Shown one piece after another: positions 50,892-62,135 of a DNA stretch of 64,000 bases; position 1 is the stretch's first letter; every line of letters starts with the position of its first letter. This DNA comes from Morinoia aosen. Taxonomy: Eukaryota; Arthropoda; Malacostraca; Amphipoda; Talitridae. The notes beneath the pieces are model-generated. The model did not search any database and was not told where the DNA came from. It saw only the letters and a list, made by a program, of their open reading frames with translations. Position numbers and translations under genes: made by a program. The DNA is taken from NCBI GenBank assembly GCA_030386875.1, contig CM059575.1:14780293-14844292 (forward strand), given 5' to 3'.

Positions 50892-51140
50892 TTATGCAGT
50901 CTGCAACAAGTGCTCGAAATGGCCACCGCCTTGTTCAATGCGAGATTAATACTTTTTTCAAAACTTGCTATCACTGCAACCAAAACAACTTGGTTAATTG
51001 AAGAGATCAATTCACGGATCGCTTGCTTTGAGTCTTCAATAGTGTTCGGTTTCAATTTAAACGCATTCTCTTTAAGTTGTCCCCAGAGAGAAAAGCATCC
51101 AAAGCTGAATGGCCAGGGGACCTAACTGGCCACGGAAAAT
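50892..51140 (-). pseudogene. transposase C-terminal fragment of the nested element
   Basis: Reading the minus strand, WPVRSPGHSALDAFLSGDNL corresponds to the WPPRSPDLTPLDFFLWG-type block of insect Tc1/mariner transposases, which carries the third catalytic Asp (here in LDAF). After a frameshift it continues FKLKPNTIEDSKQAIREL and, after another shift, ends RIEQGGGHFEHLL followed by three residues and a stop at 50892-50894. That closing motif is characteristic of this transposase group. The N-terminal DNA-binding domain and the first two acidic residues are absent because of the internal deletion, so the fragment cannot act. The family resemblance is from memory of conserved motifs, not a search. 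Confidence 0.8.
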
Positions 51141-51290
51141 CGGTTCGGTTCGAAATAAACTTGTCGTCGAAGCGATTTTTCAACCAACCAGGCAAGGATG
51201 TGCGTGCAGTTGCACCGTCTTTCTATGATACGAAATAAAACTTGATCTTTATATCATAGTTTTTCATTTGATTTTTTTTTTTGCCCTCTC

Positions 51291-51353
51291 TACATCAATT
51301 ACTTGTTACGTTATAAGCGTTTACTTTCCACCAGCTTTTTGTGGGTCACCCTG
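51291..51353 (-). repeat. terminal inverted repeat of nested element, right
   Basis: Inverted partner of 50786-50847. It ends ...GGGTCACCCTG at 51353 and is followed by the target dinucleotide TA. Confidence 0.85.
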
Positions 51354-51494
51354 TACTTACTGCGAACCGCAGTTAATTTTAGAATCGTAGTAAAAATGTA
51401 TCATTGCTGCGTAATTTTTATTTATGAGACCGCTTTTAATTCAATTTCATTTTTCAAATACAGAAATCAAATTCTCCACCATCAATCCTTAACA

Positions 51495-52515
51495 ATGCCA
51501 TTGACAAAAGAAGAGTGAGTTCTCTTGGTCACAATTTTCAGTGATGTCAAAAATGTCGCACAAGTCGTTCAACAATTTCGAAATCCTTTTCAGGGCAGAA
51601 GTGTAAGCAAACTTGGCGTGAAAAAACATTACGGAACATTATTCTACAGAAGCGAAGGGAGTTCTGGACGACGTTTCACAAGAAGAATTCCAGAAAACGT
51701 CGAAGTGGTGCGCAGGCAAATAGAGGATAATGAAAACTTTTCAAGTCGACGAGATGGAACAAATTTATCCCGGTCAACGGTTCGTAGACTCATTAAGAGA
51801 GTTTTAGTTTATTTTCCTGACAAACCAGGGATTTGCCAGGAATTATAAGAAAATGATTACGAAAGAATAACGCTGTGCGGATGATTTATGGGGCGACATG
51901 AGAAATTTTTTTAATCCTCGTTGTATTAGACGAGGGGGCTTTCCATATGAATGGTGTTGTTAAACTTCAAATTAATAGATCATATTCACTTTACAAACAG
52001 CCACCATTGATTATTTTTGGAAAAGCAATATCCCGGAAAAAAAAATTCATTTTTGGTTGGGCTCTCTGGGCCTGGCCTCGTTATCGGGCCAATTTTCTGT
52101 GAAGGGAATTTGAATGACGATAAATACCAAGACATGCTCAATGAACAATTTATTCCACTGCTGTAGGCTGGTTACGGTGGCTGGCTACGACAGAGTGTGG
52201 TGGATGGAAGATGGAGCTTCATGCCATAGAAGTCGTCTCGTAAACAGAACACTTCAACAGAAGTATTTGGAGATCGTGTCATTGGAGTTGGACCCAGCAC
52301 CCTAGATCTGATTCCGTGCAACTTTTCTTTTGGTGGCATCTCAAACATAAATTTTATAAAACACCTCCAACAGGTCTGGAAGATTTGCGTGATCGTATCA
52401 TTTACAATGTCTGTGAACTCAAAAACAATCCAGGAATTATCAGAAAATGAGATTCCGATGTCACAAGTGCCTCGAATTCAACTGTGGTCATTTGTTATAA
52501 TGGAAACATTTTGAA
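51495..52515 (+). pseudogene. broken Tc1/mariner-type transposase of the outer element
   Basis: The start ATG at 51495 gives MPLTKEE, then TGA at 51516-51518 where the family has Arg, then a helix-turn-helix-rich N-terminal region (VAQVVQQF, GSSGRRF, PENVEVVRRQIEDN, STVRRLI) open to 51848. Catalytic blocks follow in other frames: LDEGAFHMNG (first Asp codon 51929-51931), GPIFCEGNLNDDKYQDML, VWWMEDGASCHRSR (second Asp 52210-52212), and LDLIPCNFSFGG, where the third Asp is replaced by Asn (AAC at 52320-52322). The end GLEDLRDRI followed by KCLEFNCGH at about 52462-52490 matches the usual C-terminus. Several frameshifts, stops and the lost catalytic residue show that it is inactive. Confidence 0.85.
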
Positions 52516-52788
52516 CTTATGTTAAAGTAAAAAGTTAATATTTGGCTATTAAAAATATACTATTGTTTTTATTTTCTTTTTATATTCACTGATTTTTATG
52601 TAAGTCAAATCTCAGATTGCGTCTTTAGAATTACCCTGGAGCATGGGCGGAAAAATCCTCCTCACTTCCTGTTCGTAAACCATGCCTATGACTACAAAAT
52701 GGTTTTATCTGACAAAGTTACAGTAAGTAGTAGTGAAAACGAGACCACGCTGAAGTCCCAACTTGTATTGGGGACGCAGTTATCAGTA

Positions 52789-52820
52789 TTTGAAATAAAG
52801 GAAACTTTTTTGTAGCCCTG
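52789..52820 (-). repeat. right terminal inverted repeat of the outer Tc1/mariner element
   Basis: Reverse complement matches 50750-50783. It ends GTAGCCCTG at 52820 and is followed by CA, in the place of the expected TA. Confidence 0.8.
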
Positions 52821-52822
52821 CA

Positions 52823-55800
52823 ATATATAAACATATATAGTTGCTATTTCACCCGTATCCTATCCCGCTGGCTGTCACAACAGTCAAAGAATCAGTGTTT
52901 GAATAGTCCAACTACGATCTTTATGCGCCCATGTCTTTGTTTTCTTTCCGCTAACTGAAGGATCCCAACTCAATCGCAATCGAAAAAAACGCGTTCATGT
53001 TTTGTCCTCCTGAGTTGATCCAAATTGAACGAGGCGTCGAAGCAGAAGGGAAAGAAATTTTTCGAAAATTCAATCATTCGTGTTATGTAATAATCTTGTT
53101 AATTAATTCAATTTCAACATATACAGCATATGAAATAAGATTCTTTAACAACGACATTGCGATGAGTAAAGTTATTAAATAATTAAGGGTCGAAATTTTG
53201 GAGGATTGTAAACTATAGCTACTTTATTGCAGCCAGGCTTTAGCTTCTCCTTTCTCGTGCCTAACATCAATCAACTGTATAAATTTAAATTGGATCGTAG
53301 AATTTAGTCTTACGAAAAGAAAAAGTATACTTTTTTCAAAAGGTATCATTTAGTCAAGAATTTATATCATTAACGCTACCAGATATTATTTATTTCAAAC
53401 AAGTTGTGCGAGCACCGGCGTCATCCGCACCAACTCAATTGAAAAATGGCGAGTACCGTGACCGACAGTAAAGTTTAGTCTGTGTCCTTGCGTAATGAAC
53501 CTTGTTCTACATGTAGGACTTATCTAGGCAAGAGAATATTACTACAGTTTCCACAGCACTGCCTGCTATGCTACCTACAGGTAGCGTCGGATGTTCATTG
53601 GTTCATGATTCAGGAAAAAGATTGGTGATTCAAAAAGCCTCTTTTTCCAAATAGCGTCACTCTACACTCTGAGAGCGACTTTTATCTTTTAGGACCAGTC
53701 ATGAGGTGACTTTTCAATGTTCATGTAGAGAGAGTTAGAGTACAGGTATGGTTGGTTCCTTAAGGACCCATTCTTCAGACAGAGCGTCCCAGTTAGTGAG
53801 TCACGCTACCTGTCCGGTGGTTTTTACTGTATCACCGTACCGATAGTAGTGTTGGACTCACAATAGGCTCCTAATCACCGCCCGCAGGACGCACGCTGGA
53901 CGCAGAAATCGATTTATAATATTTCCACCAGAGGCTGATGAGGACATGACGGTATAGTGATCAAAAAGGGCTACTCTCCCTAAGCTACTCTTGTTCAAGT
54001 GTTTGATTTTTTTAATTAAAGTAATTAATAATAGTAATTTAATAGTAATTAAATTTACACGTTCCTTTGAGCATTGTTTCGCAAACGAGTATGATGTACA
54101 CCAGGTATCAGGATGTGCCTGGTATGATGTACCAGGTAGGTACCACGTGTTATTAATAACGGTATTGATGTAGAAATAGCATGCAAACTGCAGCACGGCT
54201 AAAAAAATTAATTAATAGGGCAATAACTGCTCGATTAAATTGCTAGAAATATATGCGAATAGACAAATAGTCAGAAATGAATGATGGAAAAAATGAATTA
54301 AAGCTCGCGATTTTTCTTCACTCATTTCTAACTTTAGAAGAAGCGAGTGTAAATATTTAAAAAAAATGTAACGACCACTTGACTCAATCCTCACCCAGGA
54401 GCCGGGTTTTTCCGGAGTAGAATTATTATTCTGCTTAGGTCGCGATCATCATGTAAACGTTCGTACTTTCTCAAACATTGTTCAATTAAATCTAATGCTA
54501 TTGATCCATAAAACAGCACTGAGCGTGTCTAACCTGAGCTACACAAAATTAGCAATGTCAGTAGTGCACTAACAATAGAAATAAAAAGGTAATATGCTTG
54601 AGATTTGTGAAAAATTATCATGACGAAGAAAATCAATGGGAGTGATGTAAAAGATACTTGACGATAGAGTGATCTATTGAGTCGTTTGGTTGTGTTTGTG
54701 GAGTTTAGTGCGAGTGATATCTGGCACTCGGTGTAGGAAAGAGTTTATACCACTCATCATTTTCAGAAAAATAACCCAAATAACAAAGAATTACATGACT
54801 ATAATTATAAAATGATGAATGAGTGTAGGGAAACATAAAAACACTAAACACATATACATCTTTACGACCAATTTAGGAAGTTTTTTTCTATGATTTTCCA
54901 TGTATGAATGTTGTAACCATGGTGAATTTAGGTTAAGCTATGTTAGATTGTGTTAAGTCAGTGTACAACAATTTTACTGCATTCATAAAAGGCCTCTTGC
55001 TACGTAGAATCATTTTATGGCGATTTCAAGAAGAACATATGTATTCATTTCAGCATTTTATTTCCCACATTGCAGGTATGTTAAATGTTCATAGGACAAG
55101 TATATTATCCCAATAACATTGTTGGCCATTTGAATTTAACGGTTTTATGTATATTCGGTTCAATTTCATGCAGAGTAGTAATACTAGTTAGACAGTTAAT
55201 ATAGTAATACTGTGTGAGTGTAGCACGGCTGCGTGCAAGTCTTCTAGGAAACAAGGTCTACGTGACCTCCTTCGCTCACAAAATATCTCGCCCATTCAGA
55301 GTAAAATAATTCTCAGCTTCATACTGTCTAATTTTCATTATTTTTTGCAGCTTACACGCCTCGTAACTGCGTCGCGTGCGCATAAGAGCGGTGCAAGCTC
55401 CAGAGCGATTTAAATTGAGGCTACTGCAGACTGCAGGATGCGTAGGAAAGTTTTTTTTAGTCCCGCGACAGCGTCATCGAAATGAACTGTCATTCCGTCA
55501 CACAACAGGTCGCTTGAAGTTGTTGTACTTGTAGAGATATTAGTCACCGCGTGTTGCATGAGAAATACTCACATTCACTAGTGTAGGCTAACTCTAATTC
55601 AGTTCATTTCTTGACCAAGTCTGTTCATAACGTAAATATTTCATTCGGGACATGAAAAAATATCGAAACTTAAAAAGTGCGATGTTTAGGACAAATTACA
55701 GTTCAAATTACGAAAGCACTAAATAATACGAGTGTTCTAATCTAGTTTGGTGATCATTATGACCACTCTTTAACAATACAAATATTTGAGAACAATCTGA

Positions 55801-58800
55801 GATAGCTTTTCAAGTTTGTCTGTGAACATCGCAAGTATTTGAAGGACAGTTGCAGTTAGTAATGTAGGCTCACCAGTTGACGGCATTCCAAATTAACACT
55901 ACAGTGAAATGCATTGTCATAGAAAACCAGTTTATGATTATCGGTAACTTGTCGAGAAGCAGAACATCACGAGACTCTCCCAACATTTCCCGCCAGTACA
56001 AGCCAGCGTTCGACGGCAGCGCATCAAATCGAGGGCGCGAAGAACCAGCGTTGATAATTTGGGGAAATTTCTTCGAGCTCTTGCATGAAGAGTTTAATAA
56101 ACCGAAAAGAACGTCATGTTTCCAAAGTCATCACGTGTAATGGGAGGCTTCCTGTGGGAGCGGCGGCTGCGCATCCATAAACTGCTGCACAGGAGCAGCG
56201 GAGCTTGGAGTCAGTCTCATGCTTATGTCTAATAAGTCTCAAGTCTTTTAATGACAGCTCTAACGTACAACTGGTCAATATTCTCGTCTCGCCGGTCGTA
56301 AACTTAGTCTAGCCTGCAATGATGAATTCTGGCTGCTGAACACCAAACTTTGAATGTTTATGGAGAGTTCGAATTTGTGGCGTCTTCTTCAGTTGTCTGT
56401 AGCTATACATTTTACTGCGTATCCATTCAATAGATTGGTGGAAACAAGAAAACTATAGAGCGGTAAGTGCGTATTAGATTTTATTGATGACTCCTTTATC
56501 TCTCCCTGACCGTACACTTACATGATGGAATGAATGCCTTTCAAATGCAGTCGTATTTTCGAGTTGCAGGGAAACCTAAATTTGCTCCGTAGCCACCATG
56601 GTACAAACCTTTCTGCCGCCACACATTCATACTGAGAGGAGCACTCACGAAATCTTACCATAGCTCACAATTTCAAGAAAAATATTAAAAATTTTGCTTC
56701 TATGCGTCTTTTTTTTAATTCTGAGCGGAAAACAAAACATAAGCGAAAATTATCTCGAACCAAACTATATATACCACCATTGTGTACTGCTCATTTCATT
56801 GATGTGCAGAGAATGGAGTCCTACGAGCATATGGTGACGACCAAACAAACAGCTTTCAATCTGGGGTTTTATCTACACTGTTAAAAAATTAAATAAATGT
56901 GTCCGAGATAAATTTTTTCTTATTCAAGGCGGGTAAGTGTAACATACCACTTGCCGCACGATCCTTAAGTTAAATACTAACAGTCGCTCATTAAATACCG
57001 TAGCAGGAGGAGGTGATATTCTTCCTACCTAACTCAATCAGCTTGGCAGTGAGCAGATGTAGCTGTATTATAGATTGTTCCATTAAGATAAGACAAACTC
57101 TATTTTCATAAAGAATATCGCATTAGATAACAAAGCTCGTTTCATTTCCCTCAAAGCGTACCAATCTTACGGTGATTTATATAAAAACTATAATGACGTA
57201 AACAAATTTGTACTTGCTTAAGAAATACTCACTGTCTCAAGATGTTGTGAGTGGGACTGGTCCAGTAGATTTGTCTTTGATGACGAGACTTTCCTCGAAT
57301 TTCCATCATTATATTGTCATAAAACACAAACAACCACATTTTTAATTAGAGATCTCTGAAAGTATATTCTATGGGACATTCAACGTCTTTAAAAAAATGG
57401 CTAAGTAAATTGAAAAAAATAACATTCCAAAGCGCTGCTCAAATTTGTGTGAACGGTGCGTTATTTCTCACATAATCTATGCGGAAGAGAAACAAAGAGC
57501 CAAACACAATATGATACAATTAGCAATCTATAAGAATCCATTCAAGTAATAGTGCCAAAATTCTGAAAGAAAGAGCACTAAATGACTATATTCAACTCTA
57601 TATCTTGGGTTAATAACAGCTTAAATCATTGAGCAACTCACTAACTGTGCATTATGATAGTATGAGGGTAATGACCAGTGTTGCGAGCCTATATAAGTAT
57701 GTACGCTTCAAGTATGAGGGTAAGATAGTATGAGGGTAATGACCAGTATTGCGAGCCTATATAAGTATGTATGCTTCAAGAAATGGTCATTAATGTCATC
57801 TTATAAAAAATTTGACTCTGAAGTCAAAATAGATTTGTAAATTTTCAATGAACATTTTTTAAGGCGTCTGAGCACAGCGCTACGTCCGAAGTACAACAAT
57901 TCTACAGCTTATTGTCACTTTAGTGGCGCGTGTTGCGTCTTTTCATGAATTATATAACGTGTCTCAGTGTTTGACAACAAAACTTCATCATTGGGAATTT
58001 TTTTATTCAGCAAGAAAGTCCTTGTGAGCGATATAATATGAGCTAATAAAATGAGGAAATGAAGGAATCTTTAAATAGCTTCTTGAAACGGGTCTAGACC
58101 CCAATAACGAGAGTGGGTTGGTGTAGCTATAAACCAGGTTGAGTATTGCTATTGCCTCAATTTACGTATACCACCCACAGCAGTGCGGTGAACCGTATGA
58201 AGAAGTTAAGACAACATCAAGTTTTAACGCATGCAAAGTACGAGCTCATGCAGTTCATGATCGCGCCATTGATTTGCCGCAGAGTGAAAGGTTTACGATA
58301 TCTTCCAGCGAGTGATATCCGTACCAGTCAAGTAAAATTGATTCATTACACAGCTATCAAATTCATACGGAATATATATGGACTACTACCTCCAGAGTAG
58401 CAGTCTGTAAGCCAGGTCAATGGAACGGAAGATTAATCACAGAGCATATCCACCCTCCGTAAAATATCCTCCACGAAAACACCGCGGGCAACGAAGGGAT
58501 TGCACGCTCTTCCGCAGCAAGAAATTGGCTGCACACCGGTCAATAAATCATCTTTCTCTCTAAACTGACTGGAACGAAACTTTCGACGATGTCTCGGTGA
58601 AAAGCAAAGCTGTCTTCGCACCGAGATTGTGGAATGGGTAATTAGGACGATAAAACTGCCGTTCGGAGGAGAAGTCATCGACCGCTCACTAGCAGTATCT
58701 CACAAGGGTTTAAATGTTAGTTTTAGTCAGGGTAAATCACGTAGCATTTTGTGTTCTATCAGCGGCTACTTCTAAAGAATGAGGCTTCAAATCTTGCTAA

Positions 58801-59646
58801 GATTAGTTAGTCGAATTCAAGCGAAAATATGAAACTTAGTGCTGTCATGAGACGATTGTAAATTATGTTCGCTCGCTACAACGATAAGAATATTTGAGTT
58901 ACGTGGGATGTTATTTCTGATCACTGTTCAACAAACCTTCGCTGCTCAGAGAGCGCTAAGCTGTTGTGAGTCCAGCGCTATATGTATATGGCTGAATTTG
59001 GTTTCATATTTGTGGTAGAAAATGTTGTAATAAATGAGGTTGGCTGAAGGCTTTATGCGTATGCTTGTGAATTTTATTGCTCCTAGTCACGTATTTGATG
59101 GAGGCTGAAATATGGCTGCGAAATTCATTCTTTCTGAAGAGTCTTATGAACAATTCGTTTTATGTGAGTTGATGCTGCGTGCTGGACTAGTATTAAGTTC
59201 TTTTTAACTTCTGTAACTAATAACTGGAGGTTTTGACCTGATCCAGTATATTATAAGAGACCGGTTTGAAACATAGCCATCACTAGATAGAAACCATTGA
59301 CAAGCTAATCAGTAAACTTTGGACCAGTGTATTTTCACGTGACTTCCATTAGCCTCTCAGAACACTTTTACAGAAATACAGTACATCTATTTTGGGTAAA
59401 TATTCAATATACCTGTCGAACAAATACAACGAATGTGTTCTTTAATGAAAATGTACCTTTAATGTGCAATGAAGTGAAGTTCGGTGAAGGCTGCTAAGTT
59501 ACAGCACGCATATATCAAAAACGTTCATTTTTACTAGTTAATTAACACACCAGAAATTGCTGATCTAAATTATGTGAATTTCAACCGAATTGAATTAAAA
59601 TTGTAAAATTTCGAATAAATAGCGAGCGGCCGGTAACTATTTTTAG
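52823..59646. other. AT-rich non-coding sequence, no gene recognised
   Basis: Frames are short (112 codons or fewer) and unrecognised. Small features are the palindrome GCTACCTACAGGTAGC at 53569-53584, a hairpin CCTGGTA/TACCAGG near 54118-54136, GC-richer patches at about 55350-55440 and 55980-56050, and the tandem duplication at 57656-57780. Confidence 0.4.
57656..57780. repeat. 68-bp tandem duplication
   Basis: Two copies with period 68: 57656-57711 and 57724-57780 both read GATAGTATGAGGGTAATGAC, continuing through GCGAGCCTATATAAGTATGT to GCTTCAAG, with only two or three substitutions. A partial third start (AGTATGAGGGTAA) lies between them. Confidence 0.9.
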
Positions 59647-59720
59647 CCTGGGCCGACGTGGTGATGGTGCTGGACGATATTCGTCTGCCGTTCTTCGTAG
59701 ATGTATTTGTAGCTGCCTAA
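59647..59720 (+). other. possible short terminal exon, unproven
   Basis: After an acceptor-like CTATTTTTAG at 59646, the next 74 bases have G/C-rich third positions unlike their surroundings and read WADVVMVLDDIRLPFFVDVF followed by VAA and a TAA at 59718-59720. This could be a last coding exon or a retroelement scrap. The peptide is not recognised and no upstream partner exon was found. Confidence 0.2.
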
Positions 59721-61323
59721 TTAGTCTATGCAAATTTTTTACAACGTTGAAATAGACGTAGTCGATAATTTAGTTCCTTGTGTCATTTGGCTAGCGCAAG
59801 TGCGTAGCTGAGGATTTTTTTTAGTACCTTTGACGTGACTAAACTCGAGTTTCAGCTTTCTATGCTGATGCTCTTCTAGCCTCGCCTATTCCCTATTTTG
59901 CCATTTTAATTTACAGTTCGTCATTCAAAACTAGGTCACGGTTTGGATGACATTTTTCAATTACAACGTTTAAAAAATAGGGAGGACTATCCACCGGATA
60001 AAGTAATTTTATTGGATCTTCTAAAATAGTATATTCAATGTTCTTAGCCACGGATCCTGAAGCAAACACTTGGGGATGAACAACATACAGTGAAATATCG
60101 GACTCGGCAGATTAAGGGTGCAAGACAGATTGACAGATTGAAGAGATGAAAGATGTGAAGATATTTAATACTTTTTAAAACTACCATTGTATCGTCTTTG
60201 CCTGCAGTGATGTAAATGCACTTAACGTGACGGACGGCTTTTAGCGATTGAGTTGTGAACTTTTATGTTCAAATCTAAAACAAAGTCTAATCCTGTAAAA
60301 CAGAATTCCATGATGGAAAATCAGTTTCCCCGATCAAGCGTTGTATATTATTGATATCACCCTATCGGATTTTAATTGAAACGCTGATGACACATTTAAT
60401 CGAAGACTGTGATCACCCCTTCTATTTTTATAATGGCAACTTCTTGTATTCCAGATTTTTACATTTTACTGTACGAACGAATCAAATGCAGCCAATTCTC
60501 GGCTTGTTTTCAATTTGTACTTTCCGTGCGAGCATTTGTAACTATAATGCGCTCGAGTACTCTGTGTCAGCCGCTATTTAGTTTCAAATAACACCAACAA
60601 AAACACGAACTTATTTTTCGACGTTCTCTTACTGAAATGGAAAGTAAGCTTTGAGTATAAAAGTTCTGCGAATGAATGCGAATTTTGAATTACACAAAAA
60701 GCGATGTAGTAACTAGAAAGATTTAGTTCAACTCGATTGCGGTTTAAAAATTTAAATCATATTTGTAAAGCCGGCCTCAAATTCGAAATAAGCAAAAATT
60801 TGACTCGAAATGCAGTGATATGAGAACCTCTCCCTACTCTGGCTACATGTATCACAAGGGAATGATTAGTTCAGGGAAAAAGTCAATAAATGTGAAAATG
60901 AAACGCTGGGATTAAATTCTAACAAATTGATCGACAAGTCCTAACCTTTTCTTTTTCTCGAAGCTAGCTAGAACGTTTTTGAGTTAGTTTTACTACGAAT
61001 ATTAGCACAAAATGGTGCGTATAACGAGCACGTTAATTTTCAAGTGTTTTGTGTTCATCCTGGCCATGTTATTCTGAGCCAAATAGTATTCCACGATTAA
61101 TTTTTAACCAGTATTACTTGCTTGTGCTCATTAATCTGGGCTGGCGCATGAACGGTGAACGAAGAACAATTTCCAATGCATCAACATGTTCAATCGATAT
61201 TTTTCGTGAAACGTTTGTCACCGCAATATTGGTAACTTTTTCAAGAGGAAATCACGGTATAATTAAATTTAGGTACTCGTTATCTTAAAATACAATTTCA
61301 ATATAGTACATACAACTTCAAAA
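59721..61323. other. AT-rich non-coding sequence, no gene recognised
   Basis: Only short frames of 79 codons or fewer. Nothing supportable. Confidence 0.45.
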
Positions 61324-61327
61324 ATGA

Positions 61328-61376
61328 GAAAGAGAAGGAGAAGGAGAGAGAGAGACATACACACACACACACACAT
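61328..61376. repeat. GA-rich and AC microsatellite
   Basis: A purine tract (GAAGGAGAAGGAGAGAGAG) is followed by ACATACACACACACACACAC. It accounts for the Arg/Glu and Thr/His run at the start of an overlapping 127-codon frame (61324-61707), which is otherwise unrecognised. Confidence 0.9.
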
Positions 61377-61533
61377 AATGGCGGATGAAGAGTTAGGCGA
61401 TCGTGTTAGGAAAACATTTTTCAGAATAAATTTGAGATTTTGTCTGGTACTCGAAATTGAGATGCCTCCTCCTGCCACGCTGAGTAACATAAAGCTTTTC
61501 ACGATCCCACAGGACGCTCACACGAAAGCTGCA

Positions 61534-61566
61534 ATAGTTGTAAGCTATTTTATAGCTTACAACTAT
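61534..61566. other. perfect 15-bp inverted repeat with 3-nt loop
   Basis: ATAGTTGTAAGCTAT, loop TTT, ATAGCTTACAACTAT. All 15 pairs are perfect. A function is not evident; it is too short for a typical pre-microRNA. Confidence 0.85.
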
Positions 61567-61965
61567 AGACAACTTTCGCTGTTATATTATAGAGAAGGTA
61601 AAAATTCTATGATATTAAACTCATTTATCCAAATTTTACCAGAATTGTTCTCCCTACTGTTCTTTCCGCGAGAGAAGAAATTTTCTAGAGTTTCAGAGTT
61701 TAGCTAACATTCGTCAGCTGTTCGTAGAGACTTCCGACAATGACGCTCAGGAGTTAGACGGAAGTGAGGAAATCACTCTCGTTGCATGACAAAACACAGC
61801 CATCATCAATTTGCCCCGAGACACCGAATTGCGCGACAGAATCTCTTCATACCGCTAGCACGGTTCACTATGTTGCACCACGCAAGTCCTCGACGAAAAA
61901 ATCGTTTTGTTTTTACTGCGGGGAGTCCCGTGCAGACTGGGGGATGTTCCAGCACTTTAATAATA

Positions 61966-62135
61966 CTGTACTCTCTTGTTTTCTTACAATATCAGGGTAT
62001 AGCACCGAATATTTTTCTTATCATATCAGCAAATTGCACTCCATGGTTTTTTACAATATCGTCATTATGTACTCACTCGTTTTCTTGCAATATCAGCATA
62101 GTGTAGTCACTTGTTTTCAAGCAATATCAGCACAG
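61966..62135. repeat. degenerate 30-40-bp tandem repeat
   Basis: About four diverged units share the core 'cactcgttttcttgcaatat' followed by CAGCATAGT. Examples begin near 61972, 62036, 62068 and 62103. They explain the repeated peptide pattern in overlapping open frames of 106-142 codons, which are not otherwise recognisable. Confidence 0.6.

Larger units (their letters stand above)
50786..51353 (-). mobile_element. nested, internally deleted Tc1/mariner-type element
   Basis: The ends are inverted repeats of about 62 bp: 50786-50847 (CAGTGTGATCCACAAAAAAC...) and 51291-51353 (minus strand CAGGGTGACCCACAAAAAGC...), both continuing through GAAAGTAAA.GCTTATAACG to ATTGATGTA. TA follows the right end (51354-51355) and TG, probably a mutated TA, precedes the left end. 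The 568-bp body keeps only the 3' coding part of a transposase, on the minus strand. It sits inside the left terminal repeat of the outer element and so inserted later. Confidence 0.8.
50750..52820 (+). mobile_element. decayed Tc1/mariner-type transposon, interrupted by a nested element
   Basis: The left end CAGGGTCGGTCACAAAAAGT (50750-50783 in full) is an inverted match to the right end 52789-52820, which reads CAGGGCTACAAAAAAGTTTC on the minus strand. The match goes on with TTCCTTT.TTTCAAA and resumes after the nested element (TACT..TACTGCG at 51354-51366 against TACTGATAACTGCG inverted). TA precedes the left end; the right flank is CA, probably a mutated TA. Removing the 568-bp nested insertion and its duplicated TA leaves about 1.5 kb, a normal length for a Tc1/mariner-type element. 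Its transposase (51495-52515, plus) is broken by frameshifts and stops. Confidence 0.8.

Noticed and set aside
61324-61707. 127-codon open frame as a gene
   Set aside because: Its start is encoded by GA/CA microsatellite and the rest shows no domain or codon bias that I can see.
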